A stretch of 64,000 nucleotides of DNA. It comes from Desulfoluna limicola (GTDB lineage: Bacteria > Desulfobacterota > Desulfobacteria > Desulfobacterales > Desulfolunaceae). This document shows positions 29,358-39,822 of the stretch, piece by piece. A program made the translations under genes and the position numbers. Under the pieces are notes generated by a model. The model saw only the letters and a program-made list of their open reading frames with translations. It searched no databases and was not told the DNA's origin. The DNA lies in NCBI RefSeq assembly GCF_021654575.1, contig NZ_AP024488.1, forward strand, positions 2,627,501 through 2,691,500, written 5' to 3'. Numbering within the stretch: position 1 is the first letter of the stretch; the number at the start of each line of letters is the position of its first letter.

Positions 29358-29971
29358 ACAAAAGGGCAAAAGCGTTCTTCGTGCTTGGTTCCTCGTTCTT
29401 CGTTCAATGGACATGCTTCGCATGTAGCCAGTTTGATAAGCGCAAAAGCGCTCTTGGCTCGTTGTTCTTCGTTCGTGGTTTTCACTACGCTCATGGCCAA
29501 CGATAGAAACACAAAGAGCAGGAAGCATATGCCCACCTCATGCCACTTGACATTCCCGTAACCCCAAGCATGCATCCCCGGTCATACGGCACTCCAAAGG
29601 ATAAGAATCAATTAATAGCGAGGGAGCAAGGCCGTATTCGTACCCCCAAAAAGCCGGGAAAGACGAAGATCTAAGGGTATCATTCCATGATAGAACTATG
29701 CGATACTGTAGACTTTTAAGACACAGGCAATAATGATCAAGACCCCAACATTATACGGCTATGAGCGTTCGATGATTGGCGACTTTTAAGTCGTTGTGGG
29801 GGGAAAATGACGCCTTAATTTCATATATACAATTGCCGGAGCGTAGCGTCCTCTCTAACTATGATCTATCTACCTGCCTTTTACCCATAGCCATTCCCAC
29901 CTTTGCCCGGAACGCAGTGACTCCACAACGAAGAACAAAGTACCAAGAACTAAGAACGGTTTTTCACTATC
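29358..29971. other. Repeat-rich intergenic region
   Basis: 614 bp without a convincing gene. Two adjacent, related segments (29368-29430 and 29440-29500) rich in GTTCTTCGTTC words are followed by a partly complementary segment at 29915-29965 (ACAACGAAGAACAAAGTACC). One F1 element lies at 29574-29664. The several short open frames here follow the repeats and are not credible genes. Confidence 0.65.
29574..29664 (+). repeat. F1 element copy a (91 bp)
   Basis: Left arm ATCCCCGGTCA and right arm AGCCGGGAAAGAC enclose a 67-bp core. The arms are complementary (TCCCCGG against CCGGGAA, one mismatch). Inside the core, ATACGGC and GCCGTAT form a second inverted repeat. Confidence 0.75.
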
Positions 29972-30865
29972 TTATTGCCCCATCTTGTATATAAACGACG
30001 CCCCCACCTCAGGCTGAGGCATGATCGATGAGATTCGAACCGCCGCACTGTCCATTAAGTAATCAATCATATTTGTCTTCGGCCGAGGCGGATAGATCGC
30101 CTCCGGATCGTCCTCAAGCCCACCCAACTCAGCCGCCCATTCCAAAGCGTCTTCAAGGTTACCCATGCGATCCACAAGCCCCAAGGAAACAGCCTCTTCG
30201 CCCGTATAAATCCGTCCGTCTGCGAGCTTTCGAACTACGTCCAATTCCATCCCCCTTGCCTCGGCAACATCCCTGACGAACTGATCGTGAAGGGAAGAGA
30301 CCAGTTGCTGAAGGTATGCCTGCTCTTTTTCGCTCATCTCGCGCGTGGGGGACCCGGCGTCTTTCATCTCACCGCTTTTGAACACCACCGGTTCAAGGCC
30401 AATTTTGTCGAGAATTTGACGAAAATTGGTGTAGCCCATAATGACCCCTATGCTCCCGGTTATTGTCCCGGAATTGGCCACGATACCGTCCGTAGCAGCG
30501 GCGGCGTAGTACCCACCCGAGGCGGCAACGCCTCCCATGGACGTCACCACAGGTTTTATGTCTCGTGTTTTCAAAAGGGCGCGGTAGATTTCCTGGGATG
30601 CTCCCACTCCGCCACCGGGCGAGTTCACACGCAGGACAATCGCCTTCACCTCATCCATCTCTCTGAAATACTTTAAATCATCTATAACCTGCTGTGAATC
30701 TGAAATCACGCCGGTAATCTCCACCACCCCCACACCTTCCCCCACCTCAAGATCCTCGGGCGACAACGAAACCATCACAGCCAGACTGATCACAACAAAG
30801 GAGGACATAACAATTCCCGTAAACATCAAAATAAAAAACAGAATGGGATGGCGCCTTGAAAACAT
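29972..30865 (-). CDS. sppA: Signal peptide peptidase SppA (short form)
   Basis: 297 residues. A membrane-anchored serine protease that degrades leftover signal peptides. An N-terminal span (ILFFILMFTGIVMSSFVVIS) leads to the S49 protease domain with VNSPGGGVGASQEIY, GGVAASGGYYAAAATDGIVA holding the nucleophilic Ser, and the general-base Lys region VVFKSGEMKDAGSP. The ATG at 30865 is chosen because AGAGGTG stands six bases upstream. It follows cmk-rpsA in the same direction, a frequent order in these bacteria, with a terminator in between. Confidence 0.95.
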   Translation of the reverse strand: MFSRRHPILFFILMFTGIVMSSFVVISLAVMVSLSPEDLEVGEGVGVVEITGVISDSQQVIDDLKYFREMDEVKAIVLRVNSPGGGVGASQEIYRALLKTRDIKPVVTSMGGVAASGGYYAAAATDGIVANSGTITGSIGVIMGYTNFRQILDKIGLEPVVFKSGEMKDAGSPTREMSEKEQAYLQQLVSSLHDQFVRDVAEARGMELDVVRKLADGRIYTGEEAVSLGLVDRMGNLEDALEWAAELGGLEDDPEAIYPPRPKTNMIDYLMDSAAVRISSIMPQPEVGASFIYKMGQ

Positions 30866-30902
30866 GTTCACACCTCTTTTCAGTGTTTTACAGAAAAGTT
30901 AA

Positions 30903-30948
30903 AAAAATACCCCGGAAGACTTGCGTCATTTACCGGGGTATTTTTTTT
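30903..30948 (-). terminator. Rho-independent terminator after rpsA
   Basis: AAATACCCCGG and CCGGGGTATTTTTTT form a strong GC-rich stem with T-runs on both strands. It lies just after the rpsA stop and before sppA, so it should end or attenuate the cmk-rpsA transcript. Confidence 0.9.
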
Positions 30949-31002
30949 AAATACTATCAGGCCCTCATGGGAGAGTCTGCAGACACACCACTAAGGGCCT
31001 GT

Positions 31003-32790
<1,788 letters not shown>

Positions 32791-32893
32791 TAATATGTAA
32801 CCCCCTAAACAATATTTTACGTCACCACCGGTTATAAATGGAGACGTAATCCGGGTCAACATATCAGCTGTTTAAAATTAATACAACGAAAAA

Positions 32894-33571
32894 TTATGAC
32901 CTTAACGAGGCCACAACCTTCGCCATGGTTTCCACAACCTCTTCCACACCAATGCGGCTCGCATCCACATGGACCGCATCGTCTGCCGGCTTCAAGGGGG
33001 CTATTTTTCGACTGCTGTCATTCAGATCACGGGTGACAAGATCTCGTTTCACCTGTTCAAAATCAACAGCCTCGCCCTTGGCCTTCAGCTCTTCATATCG
33101 ACGCTGCGCACGAATGTCGGAATCCGCATCAAGAAAAAACTTCACGTCCGCCTCAGGAAAAACAACCGTTCCCATGTCCCGCCCTTCGAACACAACAGCC
33201 CGCTCTTCCCCCAGTCGCCTTTGAAGCACGGTGAGAAAAGAACGCACAGGTGCCAGGGCCGACACAGCCGAAGCTCGCATGGAGATCTCCGGGGTGCGAA
33301 TCATATCGGAGATATCGCGGTCTCCGGAAAAAAGCCTCAAATCGCCGCCCTCAAGTCGAAACCTCAGGTCAATGGCCTGGCAGGCTGATTCGATGCCAGC
33401 CTCATCATCGGCGGCAATGCCCCGCTGCTGGGTTTCAAAGGCAATTCCCCGATAGAGGGCCCCGGTATCAATGTATCGATAGCCAATCCTGGCTGCCAGC
33501 GTCTTGCTAACCGTCGTCTTGCCGGCCCCTGAAGGCCCGTCAATCGTAATAACCAGTTCTTTTTTCAACAT
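32894..33571 (-). CDS. cmk: Cytidylate kinase
   Basis: 225 residues. Phosphorylates CMP and dCMP with ATP in the cytoplasm. Visible are the P-loop IDGPSGAGKTTVSK, RIGYRYIDTGALYRG, the CMP-binding VFEGRDMGTVVFPEADVKFF, and RRYEELKAKGEAVDFEQV with the LID-region RDLNDSSRKIAPLKPADDA. The start at 33571 has AGGAAGAG just upstream; the open frame extends far further but without family residues. Directly upstream is a second, more distant cytidylate-kinase-like gene. Confidence 0.96.
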   Translation of the reverse strand: MLKKELVITIDGPSGAGKTTVSKTLAARIGYRYIDTGALYRGIAFETQQRGIAADDEAGIESACQAIDLRFRLEGGDLRLFSGDRDISDMIRTPEISMRASAVSALAPVRSFLTVLQRRLGEERAVVFEGRDMGTVVFPEADVKFFLDADSDIRAQRRYEELKAKGEAVDFEQVKRDLVTRDLNDSSRKIAPLKPADDAVHVDASRIGVEEVVETMAKVVASLRS

Positions 33572-33764
33572 CTCTTCCTGTATTGAGTCATGTCTCTGAT
33601 GGCCCTTTTTACAGGCCCTACACCACCGCTGACACTCGGCGGTAAAAACGAGCGCCTGTCGCCGATCCGCGATATACAAACAACCATCTTGGCCCCGGCT
33701 GCTCAGTTGTATATGCGAAAACACCGAAAAAATGTAGCCCCAATTGATCAAAAATCGGATCGGA

Positions 33765-34598
33765 TCAATACCAGGGACGCACCGGAAACTGAGAGACCAC
33801 AATGCGATTGTCCACCTTATGGACCCCCTGAACACTTCGAACAATATTTTCGGCCGAAACCTTTTCCCCTTCCGTGGGGAGGTAACCGGTGAGCATCACC
33901 TTGCCACTTTCACACGGAGAGACCTTCACGGCATTGGATTCCCCCATTTCCATCATCAACATCAACTCGGCACGCTTGCAGATGGCCATCTGGCGAAACT
34001 CCAGCTTGATTTCCGGAGTGACCGGGTGGAGGTTGTCCACCTCTTCTGCAACCGCCTTAATAAGCTTCACAGCCATTTCAGGGGAGACCACCCTGGTGTT
34101 GATGGTCAGGTCATAGGCGCCATGTTCCGCAATATTCCTGTTATGGAGGTACTTGATAAAGGCGCCGCGCTCACGGTCCGAGGCCTTGATAATGTCGCCG
34201 GCCATACCGATATCGATTCCCTTGAATCCGGCATAGTTTCGAATCCGTTCTTCAACGGGTGACACAACGCGGACATTCAAGACACACTTGAGCCCCTCAA
34301 GAATAAACTGCCCTCCCCGCCCGACGATCACCACGTTGTCCGCCGCAGCCGCCTCGTAGACCATGGCCGCAATGATGTTTCCATAAACGCAGTGATTGTG
34401 AAACAGCTTCTCAAAGAGCTTTGGCGGACTCTCATTGGTCAGAGCCTCAACCTCTCGGGCAAAGTGGCCGTGAAAGCCTTCGGCCTCACGATGAAATCGC
34501 TCTTTGCCGTAGAGTTGATACCCATTCTCCTCAGCGAACCTGGCGGCAATGGAGCCCCCATGGCTTCCAACCTCTCTGGATACAGTGATAACCGTCAT
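33765..34598 (-). CDS. Cytidylate kinase-like protein with C-terminal BON-like domain
   Basis: 277 residues. The N-terminal part belongs to the cytidylate-kinase-like family: MTVITVSREVGSHGGSIAAR takes the place of the P-loop, followed by YQLYGKERFHREAEGF, VVIVGRGGQFILEG and EERIRNYAGFKGIDIG. The last 60 residues, GKVMLTGYLPTEGEKVSAEN and IVRSVQGVHKVDNRIVV, read like a BON domain, a fold usually linked to envelope or ligand binding. The role is unknown; a regulatory nucleotide- or phospholipid-responsive protein is conceivable. GGAGGTGCC precedes the ATG. It lies about 190 bp upstream of cmk, same direction. Confidence 0.82.
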   Translation of the reverse strand: MTVITVSREVGSHGGSIAARFAEENGYQLYGKERFHREAEGFHGHFAREVEALTNESPPKLFEKLFHNHCVYGNIIAAMVYEAAAADNVVIVGRGGQFILEGLKCVLNVRVVSPVEERIRNYAGFKGIDIGMAGDIIKASDRERGAFIKYLHNRNIAEHGAYDLTINTRVVSPEMAVKLIKAVAEEVDNLHPVTPEIKLEFRQMAICKRAELMLMMEMGESNAVKVSPCESGKVMLTGYLPTEGEKVSAENIVRSVQGVHKVDNRIVVSQFPVRPWY

Positions 34599-35096
34599 GG
34601 CACCTCCTTTTCGAAAGCTCCGGAAGCCCGCATTCACACCTAACCCGAATATTTCATGAATAAATCAACGCATGGATTGAATCGTACAACACATCAGGTT
34701 GCCACGTTAAACCCTGAAGAAATATCGTGCCGTAACTTTTGAAAATATGATTTCGCGTTTCATTTACCCACACGCCGTGCGAGCCTGCCACACCTATGGC
34801 CTTCGTTATCAGGGCGTTGAGGCAGCCCACGACAGCAGCCCCCTTGAGCCCTTGCCCATAGATCCATCAAACTCGTGAAATATCCGGCATAGCTGCTTTT
34901 AAGGCCCCTCCCGGGACAATCCCATTTGAAGTCCATCTCATCCAAAATATCGCGTGGACAGCATTCGACGCTGACGTCAACCCAACTCTCCGTCCAAACA
35001 GTGGCCCCGCATGACATATTTGGATTCTTGCCTTCCATGGCAGGTGTGGTTTACACTGATCGAAAACCAAAAAACCCCTCCAATTGAGGCACTTCC
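34599..35096. other. Intergenic region without a recognised gene
   Basis: About 500 bp between the cytidylate-kinase-like gene and the divergent macro-domain gene. A 92-codon minus-strand frame (34760-35038) has no family resemblance and no good binding site. No clear repeat or hairpin stands out; promoters for both flanking genes should be here. Confidence 0.5.
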
Positions 35097-35615
35097 ATGG
35101 AAAATGTTACGCAAAAAATCGTCATCAGGCAAGCAGATATCACCACCCTTGATGTGGACGCCATCGTAAATGCTGCCAACAACTCGCTTCTCGGCGGGGG
35201 CGGGGTGGACGGAGCGATCCACCGGGCGGCCGGGCCAGAGCTTCTTGCAGAATGCAAAACCCTTGGCGGGTGCCCCACAGGCGAAGCACGAATCACACGG
35301 GGACACAGCCTCACAGCCCGCCACGTCATCCACACGGTGGGCCCCATCTACAGTAACGCGGCAAGCGATCCGACCCTTCTTGCCGGTTGTTACCGGAACA
35401 GTTTTGCCCTGGCTGCAGAACACGGCCTGGCCTCCATCGCCTTTCCCGCCATAAGCTGCGGGGTGTATCGGTACCCCATTGAAGAGGCGTGCGCCATTGC
35501 GCTGAAAGAGACCATCGAGGCACTCCACCGGCACCCTGCACTCCAACAGGTGATATTCGCGCTCTTCTCCAAAGAGCATGTCGATGTTTACACCAGACAG
35601 CTTCAAGTGCCCTAA
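35097..35615 (+). CDS. Macro-domain protein (YmdB-like O-acetyl-ADP-ribose deacetylase)
   Basis: 172 residues, a single macro domain. Motifs: VDAIVNAANNSLLGGGGVDG and AIHRAAGPELLAEC, then GEARITRGHSLTARHVIHTV, GPIYSN and FPAISCGVYRYPIEEAC. These bind ADP-ribose; the Asn-Asn and GGGVDGAIH stretch is the catalytic loop of the YmdB class, which removes acetyl from O-acetyl-ADP-ribose and can reverse ADP-ribosylation. No ADP-ribosyltransferase toxin gene is adjacent, so a DarTG-type toxin-antitoxin role is unlikely. It stands alone on the plus strand. Confidence 0.92.
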   Translation: MENVTQKIVIRQADITTLDVDAIVNAANNSLLGGGGVDGAIHRAAGPELLAECKTLGGCPTGEARITRGHSLTARHVIHTVGPIYSNAASDPTLLAGCYRNSFALAAEHGLASIAFPAISCGVYRYPIEEACAIALKETIEALHRHPALQQVIFALFSKEHVDVYTRQLQVP

Positions 35616-35656
35616 CCACCCTGATCGAAAATAAAATAACTATTCAGATCAAAAAA

Positions 35657-35708
35657 GCCTCCGGCGGCCTTGCCGGGAGCCAAACCTTTGAAAAGTTTGA
35701 CAAACAGG
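35657..35708 (+). repeat. F3 element copy 1
   Basis: GCCTCCGGCGGCC with TGCCGGGAG, then CAAACCTTTGAAAAGTTTG and ACAAACAGG: two consecutive hairpins. The same arrangement recurs at 59776-59827 and, inverted, at 61448-61503. Confidence 0.75.
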
Positions 35709-35811
35709 CCTTGAGCGCAGCTTCGATTGCTTCGCCGATGTTCGCAAGCCATATCGTTTGGGCTTAATGACTCTGTAGTCCCCACACGCCCGCATCACAC
35801 CTTACATCACA

Positions 35812-35841
35812 AATAAAAAAAGCCGCACGGGTGCGCGGCAC
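35812..35841 (-). terminator. Terminator-like hairpin, minus strand
   Basis: On the minus strand GCCGCGCACCCGTGCGGC is followed by TTTTTTT. The nearest upstream minus-strand gene (holA) ends 750 bp away, so it would close a long 3' untranslated region or an unseen transcript. Confidence 0.6.
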
Positions 35842-36010
35842 ACATAGACGGCTGAGGGTCGTTGAAGCAGAAAAGCAAAGGTCACAAGGTCCGCAAAGGA
35901 AATGGTGTGCTCGAGTACCGCCGATATGCCGGAATGGTAGAGAAATAACGCAATAGACAGGGGCTGAACGCCTTATTTATTTTGGCAAGGGCTGTTGGCT
36001 CCGCTAACAA

Positions 36011-36033
36011 ACGGTGCGCGAGCGCACCCTACG
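36011..36033. repeat. GGTGCGC-GCGCACC palindrome, copy 1
   Basis: ACGGTGCGCGAGCGCACC followed by CTAC. A near-identical copy stands at 39556-39578. Similar short palindromes are dispersed in many proteobacterial genomes. Confidence 0.65.
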
Positions 36034-36295
36034 CTTGCCCCTCGAAAACTCCGCCATGCGCTCATCTAAAATGGCGGCGGATGCAACTTGAATCACCGAG
36101 GCTCATGCGCTTGCAACGCAGATTGCATGGCCACCACATATAACCGGAATGCGGAAGCGAGGCGCCCAGAGAAACCACACCTGACACGCATTTTCAAACC
36201 AGTTTTCAACTGGTCGTTCACCTTACCGTCGGAGTTGTTCCGGTAAACGCCAACCGTCAAAATGAGCTTCAACCGGTGTCACCTTGCAAGCATGG

Positions 36296-36386
36296 ATCCC
36301 CGGTCACTCGATCCGCCAACACGACCACGAAACAGACCATAATGGTTCACCTAAAACCTCAGGCGACCCGGACAGCCGGGGAAGAC
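36296..36386 (+). repeat. F1 element copy b (91 bp)
   Basis: Arms ATCCCCGGTCA and AGCCGGGGAAGAC flank a 67-bp core. The arms pair perfectly (TCCCCGG with CCGGGGA). The core contains GACCATAATGGTTC, itself a small dyad, but is otherwise unlike the other copies. Confidence 0.8.
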
Positions 36387-36463
36387 GAAATCGGGAAGAT
36401 GGCGTTACGCGAAAAATGAAACAGGCCCCTTCTCAAGAACGGTCGCAATGCCTCACCCTCCGC

Positions 36464-36552
36464 GCGAATGCCCCGAAAGTGATTGTATCGCGGCGACCTT
36501 CACGCATTCGCCATAGGGTTTCAAGGTGCCCCCAGCTTGCCGCCGGGGACAT
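36464..36552 (+). repeat. F2 element copy 6 (decayed)
   Basis: GCGAATG at 36464 and GCATTCGC at 36504-36511 form the outer stem; the 3' part resembles AGGGTTTCAAGGTGCCCCC and GCCGCCGGGGACA of the intact copies. The inner hairpin is lost. It follows F1 copy b by about 75 bp. Confidence 0.5.
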
Positions 36553-36586
36553 GCTTCTTTGTCCCTTTATTTATCCAACCCCTGAG

Positions 36587-37993
36587 CTATGAATCTCCGC
36601 AGCAGATGCGAACAATAATGCGGTCCAAAAGCACAGTGGGGTCTTCCGGGCTGCTCTTCATGGTCCGATCGCAATCGGCCAAGAGCGCGTGAATGGAGGT
36701 AAGTTCGGCCATGGAAAACCGAGCTGCGTTCTGAAAAAGCAAAAACAGGGGGTAAGGACTCCCACCCCGATTGAGCAGGAGATCGGTTTTCTTTTTGGAA
36801 ACGGCGAGGGACGCCTGCCAGGATTCAACGTTGGCCACCATGGCTTCATCAGCTGCTTTTACTATGGGAATCCCGTTGCTCCGAAACTGGTTGTAATCCC
36901 GCACACCACCAAGGGCCTGCCCTTGAGGACTCTGTAGAAACGACCGGGCAAGAAGAAGCCTGCGCGTCTGGTTCACAAGGGCTGCCAGAACCTGCAAGGG
37001 ATGGGTTTCATTTGCAAGGAGGTTTCGAACACAGGCAAGGGCCGCCGGAGCCTTCCTCTCGGAGATGGCACCCGTCAGCTCATAGATCGGGTCCTGCTTG
37101 GTTTTTCGTGTAATGCGCCGTGCGTCGTCATAGGTGATGTTGGGGTTCTCCCCCACATAGGAGCAGAGCTTTTCCACATCACCCGACAGAGTCCTCAGGT
37201 CAAAACCAACCATATCGCTAAGGTATTTGATGGCACGGGGCTCCATTTTCTTCCCGAACCGAGAGAGAACCCCGTTTACGGTGTCGTTAATGATCGATGC
37301 CTGCTGCTCTTTGTCAGCCTTGCGCTCCCCTTTGGGTGCCGAACAGTCCACAACACAGCCAAGCTCTTTAAATGCCTTAAAGAGACTTTTCCGTTTGTCC
37401 GCAAGGTCCGTGGTCAGCACCAGATGGTGCCCCGCCGGTATCCCTGACCGTATGGCCCGTTCCACCAGGCTCTGATCATCCATGGCCTCGGGAACGGAGA
37501 TCTTGTTTGCGGCAGCCCAGGCTGAGACCTCACCCAGCCATGCCGGTACCTGCCCGTCCTCGGCAAGTCCCTTGATCTTGTCCAGCCCCTTTGGCATGGA
37601 AAGCTCCTTAAACTGAAGCTTCAGTTTGGACAACAGTTGGGCAAGCCGCCGAGCAGCCAGGCGCATTTTCCCATCTTCAAAGGCCTTGGCGATTTTGATG
37701 AGTTCCTTGTTCTCCCCTTTTTTCGCATAAAAGATATGGGAGTCCCGAACCACCACCACCTTGCCACTGGAAAACAGGGAAAAGGTGGACACCTGCTCCA
37801 AGGCATCCTGCAACTCGGCATCCCCTTCCACCACCTCACAGGAAGAATCACTCAAGCCTCCGGGCAACAGGTTTCCCACAAGGGTCTTGAGCGATCGATC
37901 CACAAGGAATTCTTCCCCGTAGATAAGCCATACCGATGTAGCCACGCCCTTGGCCAGACTCTTTTCAAGGGTGTTGTGGGCCAACTCAGCCAT
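36587..37993 (-). CDS. holA: DNA polymerase III subunit delta
   Basis: 468 residues. Clamp-loader subunit that opens the beta sliding clamp. It begins VWLIYGEEFLVDRSLKTLVG, shows CEVVEGDAELQDALEQVSTF and VVVVRDSHIFY, then after an unusually long middle part YLSDMVGFDLRTLSGDVEKL and PIYELTGAISERKAPAALAC with the C-terminal collar region. The family is usually about 340 residues; about 100 extra residues lie between positions 80 and 190. The ATG at 37993 has GGGAGG upstream and overlaps the lgt stop by eight bases (ATGGCTGA), so it is coupled to lspA-lgt. Confidence 0.9.
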   Translation of the reverse strand: MAELAHNTLEKSLAKGVATSVWLIYGEEFLVDRSLKTLVGNLLPGGLSDSSCEVVEGDAELQDALEQVSTFSLFSSGKVVVVRDSHIFYAKKGENKELIKIAKAFEDGKMRLAARRLAQLLSKLKLQFKELSMPKGLDKIKGLAEDGQVPAWLGEVSAWAAANKISVPEAMDDQSLVERAIRSGIPAGHHLVLTTDLADKRKSLFKAFKELGCVVDCSAPKGERKADKEQQASIINDTVNGVLSRFGKKMEPRAIKYLSDMVGFDLRTLSGDVEKLCSYVGENPNITYDDARRITRKTKQDPIYELTGAISERKAPAALACVRNLLANETHPLQVLAALVNQTRRLLLARSFLQSPQGQALGGVRDYNQFRSNGIPIVKAADEAMVANVESWQASLAVSKKKTDLLLNRGGSPYPLFLLFQNAARFSMAELTSIHALLADCDRTMKSSPEDPTVLLDRIIVRICCGDS

Positions 37994-38762
37994 TCGCAAC
38001 CTCCCTGCGTGCACGCCTTGAAAGAGCACCAAGCATCACCGCACCGGACAGACAAAGAAGCATGCCCACCTGCTGGGCTGGAGAGAGCCCCATCAGGTAC
38101 CCCCCTCTTTCGTCTCCCCTTGCAAACTCCAGTAAAAACCGAATCACGCCGTACACCACCACATAGCCCCAGAAAAGCTGCCCATCAAATCGCTTCTTCT
38201 TTCGCACGGCCATGATAAGGCCAAACAGTACAAGGTTGGCAAAGGCTTCATAGAGCTGGGACGGATGCAGGGGCGTGTGAAGGGGTGCCAGGGAGTTGGG
38301 GTCGGTAAAGGTCACGGCCCAGGGCAGGTCACAAACATCTCCGTAACAGCACCCCGCGTTGAAACACCCCAGCCGACCGAGAAAATGGCCGAACGGAAGG
38401 GCGGGCGTCAAGATATCAATGCTTTTCCAGAAAGGCATCTCACGCTTACGGACACAATAAAAGGCCGCTGACAGCCCCCCGATAAATCCGCCGTAAAAGA
38501 CAAGCCCTCCCTCCCAGACCTTAAACACCTCAAGGGGATGGGAGACAAACCAGGGCAAATTGACAGCCACATAAAACAGCCGCGCACCGATGACCCCCCA
38601 GAGAAGAATATAGAAGATCAGGTCGGCGATCTTCTCAGGATCTTCGTCGAAGACCTTGGCCTCGCGTTTGGAGATCACCATGGCCGAGAGAAAAGCAAGG
38701 GCCATCATAAATCCGTAGGTATGAATCACCACCGGACCGATTTTAAAAAGTATCGGATGCAT
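37986..38762 (-). CDS. lgt: Prolipoprotein diacylglyceryl transferase
   Basis: 258 residues, about seven membrane spans, inner membrane. Moves diacylglycerol from phosphatidylglycerol to the lipobox Cys of prolipoproteins. Signature pieces: HPILFKIGPVVIHTYGFMMA at the start, the Lgt signature around GHFLGRLGCFNAGCCYG, the HPSQLYEAFANLVLFG stretch, and FLLEFARGDERGG. The start overlaps the lspA stop by one base (TGATG), with GGAGG just upstream. Together with lspA it forms the first two steps of lipoprotein maturation. Confidence 0.97.
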   Translation of the reverse strand: MHPILFKIGPVVIHTYGFMMALAFLSAMVISKREAKVFDEDPEKIADLIFYILLWGVIGARLFYVAVNLPWFVSHPLEVFKVWEGGLVFYGGFIGGLSAAFYCVRKREMPFWKSIDILTPALPFGHFLGRLGCFNAGCCYGDVCDLPWAVTFTDPNSLAPLHTPLHPSQLYEAFANLVLFGLIMAVRKKKRFDGQLFWGYVVVYGVIRFLLEFARGDERGGYLMGLSPAQQVGMLLCLSGAVMLGALSRRARREVANG

Positions 38763-39259
38763 CAATCCTCCGCAGGCATGCGATCAAAAAGAATATGTAC
38801 AACCAGGATTCCCACCCCGATACAGATGGCACTGTCGGCTATGTTAAACGCCGGCCAGTGCATGTCGCCTATGTACCAGTCGATGAAATCCACCACATTG
38901 CCAAAACGGATTCGATCGATGAGGTTTCCCACCGCCCCGCCAAAGACCATGGCAAGGCCGGCCGAGAGAACCCTGTGTGTCTCGGGCACCGTGTTGTAAA
39001 CCCAGACAATAAACACCGAGGCCAGTCCGGTCACAAACAGAAAGAAAAACTCCCGAATCGCCTGACTCTGCCCGGAAAGAAAGCCGAAGGCACCGCCGGG
39101 GTTTCTCACATGGACAATATCAAAAAAACCGTCAATCAGAGAAAAACCGCTGCCAAGGGGCATGGTGTTCAAAATCACCTGCTTGGAGATCTGATCCAGA
39201 ATCACCACCAAACCGGCCACCAAAATAAGGCGCGGCCACTTCTGTTTAAACCATGTCAT
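38762..39259 (-). CDS. lspA: Lipoprotein signal peptidase II
   Basis: 165 residues with four membrane spans. Aspartic protease that cuts the signal peptide from lipid-modified prolipoproteins. The two catalytic Asp lie in VFGGAVGNLIDRIRFG and NVVDFIDWYIG, the normal LspA motifs; the N-terminal RLILVAGLVVILDQISK is also typical. First gene of lspA-lgt-holA. ileS lies upstream in the same direction, as in many Proteobacteria, but here 740 bp of repeats and a terminator stand between. Confidence 0.97.
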   Translation of the reverse strand: MTWFKQKWPRLILVAGLVVILDQISKQVILNTMPLGSGFSLIDGFFDIVHVRNPGGAFGFLSGQSQAIREFFFLFVTGLASVFIVWVYNTVPETHRVLSAGLAMVFGGAVGNLIDRIRFGNVVDFIDWYIGDMHWPAFNIADSAICIGVGILVVHILFDRMPAED

Positions 39260-39289
39260 CCAATCGTCCTTTCCAGAGATTCATAGCCT

Positions 39290-39388
39290 TGCCTCCGGCG
39301 GCGAGGTGTGCCACCTCGAAAGCAGGTTGCAAATGCTCCCGGCCCTCGTTCCTCGGGTCGATCACATTCGCTGACGGGCTTCGCCCGT
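39290..39388 (-). repeat. F2 element copy 4 (inverted)
   Basis: Read on the minus strand: ACGGGCGAAGCCCGT, then GCGAATG with GCATTTGC (one wobble), inner loop GAGGAACGA, then the third stem CGAGGTG with CACCTCG, ending CCGCCGGAGGCA. The third stem differs from other copies yet still pairs. Confidence 0.75.
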
Positions 39389-39555
39389 AAAACCGAAGAT
39401 GGTTGTCAACGTCATTCGTGAAGCCCGATGGGCAGGGCACAACCTTTGCCCACCCCACAACAGGTTCACGCAGAATAAACCCTATGGGGCTGCACATCGC
39501 GGATCCGATAGCGACATTGACGCATGCGTGCTAACAGTGCCCTTGCCTTACAAAC

Positions 39556-39578
39556 ACGGTGCGCAAGCGCACCCTACC
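39556..39578. repeat. GGTGCGC-GCGCACC palindrome, copy 2
   Basis: ACGGTGCGCAAGCGCACCC, followed by TACC; matches the copy at 36011-36033 except in the loop. Confidence 0.65.
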
Positions 39579-39700
39579 GTTGAATTGTCCGCCCTTCACC
39601 CTACAACACCCGAAAAATGCATTTGCTGACCGGTAAACCATACTGGAACTCAAACCACCAGACAAATCCGGGCACCAACGTCCCTACAGAGCCACCATGG

Positions 39701-39791
39701 ATCCCCGGTCACTTGGCCGTACCATGAGTGTCGTGTGCCCTTAAGGTAGAGCACCACAACGACTCCCGTTTATCCGCCAGCCGGGGAAGAC
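39701..39791 (+). repeat. F1 element copy c (91 bp)
   Basis: Arms ATCCCCGGTCA and AGCCGGGGAAGAC around a 67-bp core. The core has its own imperfect dyad (GAGTGTCGTGTGC against GCACCACAACGACTC). An F2 element follows after about 31 bp. Confidence 0.8.
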
Positions 39792-39822
39792 AACACCGAG
39801 AAAGCCGCCGCCTGAAGTACCC

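Larger units (their letters stand above)
35616..36586. other. Long repeat-bearing intergenic region
   Basis: 971 bp without a gene. It holds an F3 double hairpin (35657-35708), a minus-strand terminator-like hairpin (35812-35841), a GGTGCGCGAGCGCACC palindrome (36013-36028), an F1 element (36296-36386) and a decayed F2 element (about 36464-36552). The stretch 35850-35995 and the AT/GC-mixed DNA around 36100-36260 show nothing I recognise. Confidence 0.65.

Noticed and set aside
34760..35038. 92-codon minus-strand frame in the gap before the macro-domain gene
   Set aside because: Odd composition, no signal, no binding site, overlaps another equally long frame; not credible as a gene.
35097..35615. 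Macro-domain gene as antitoxin of a DarTG-type system
   Set aside because: No ADP-ribosyltransferase gene is adjacent; the sequence is of the stand-alone YmdB class.
36296..36386. F1 as an integron attC site
   Set aside because: The size is similar, but the required 7-bp GTTRRRY/RYYYAAC boxes and any integrase gene are absent.
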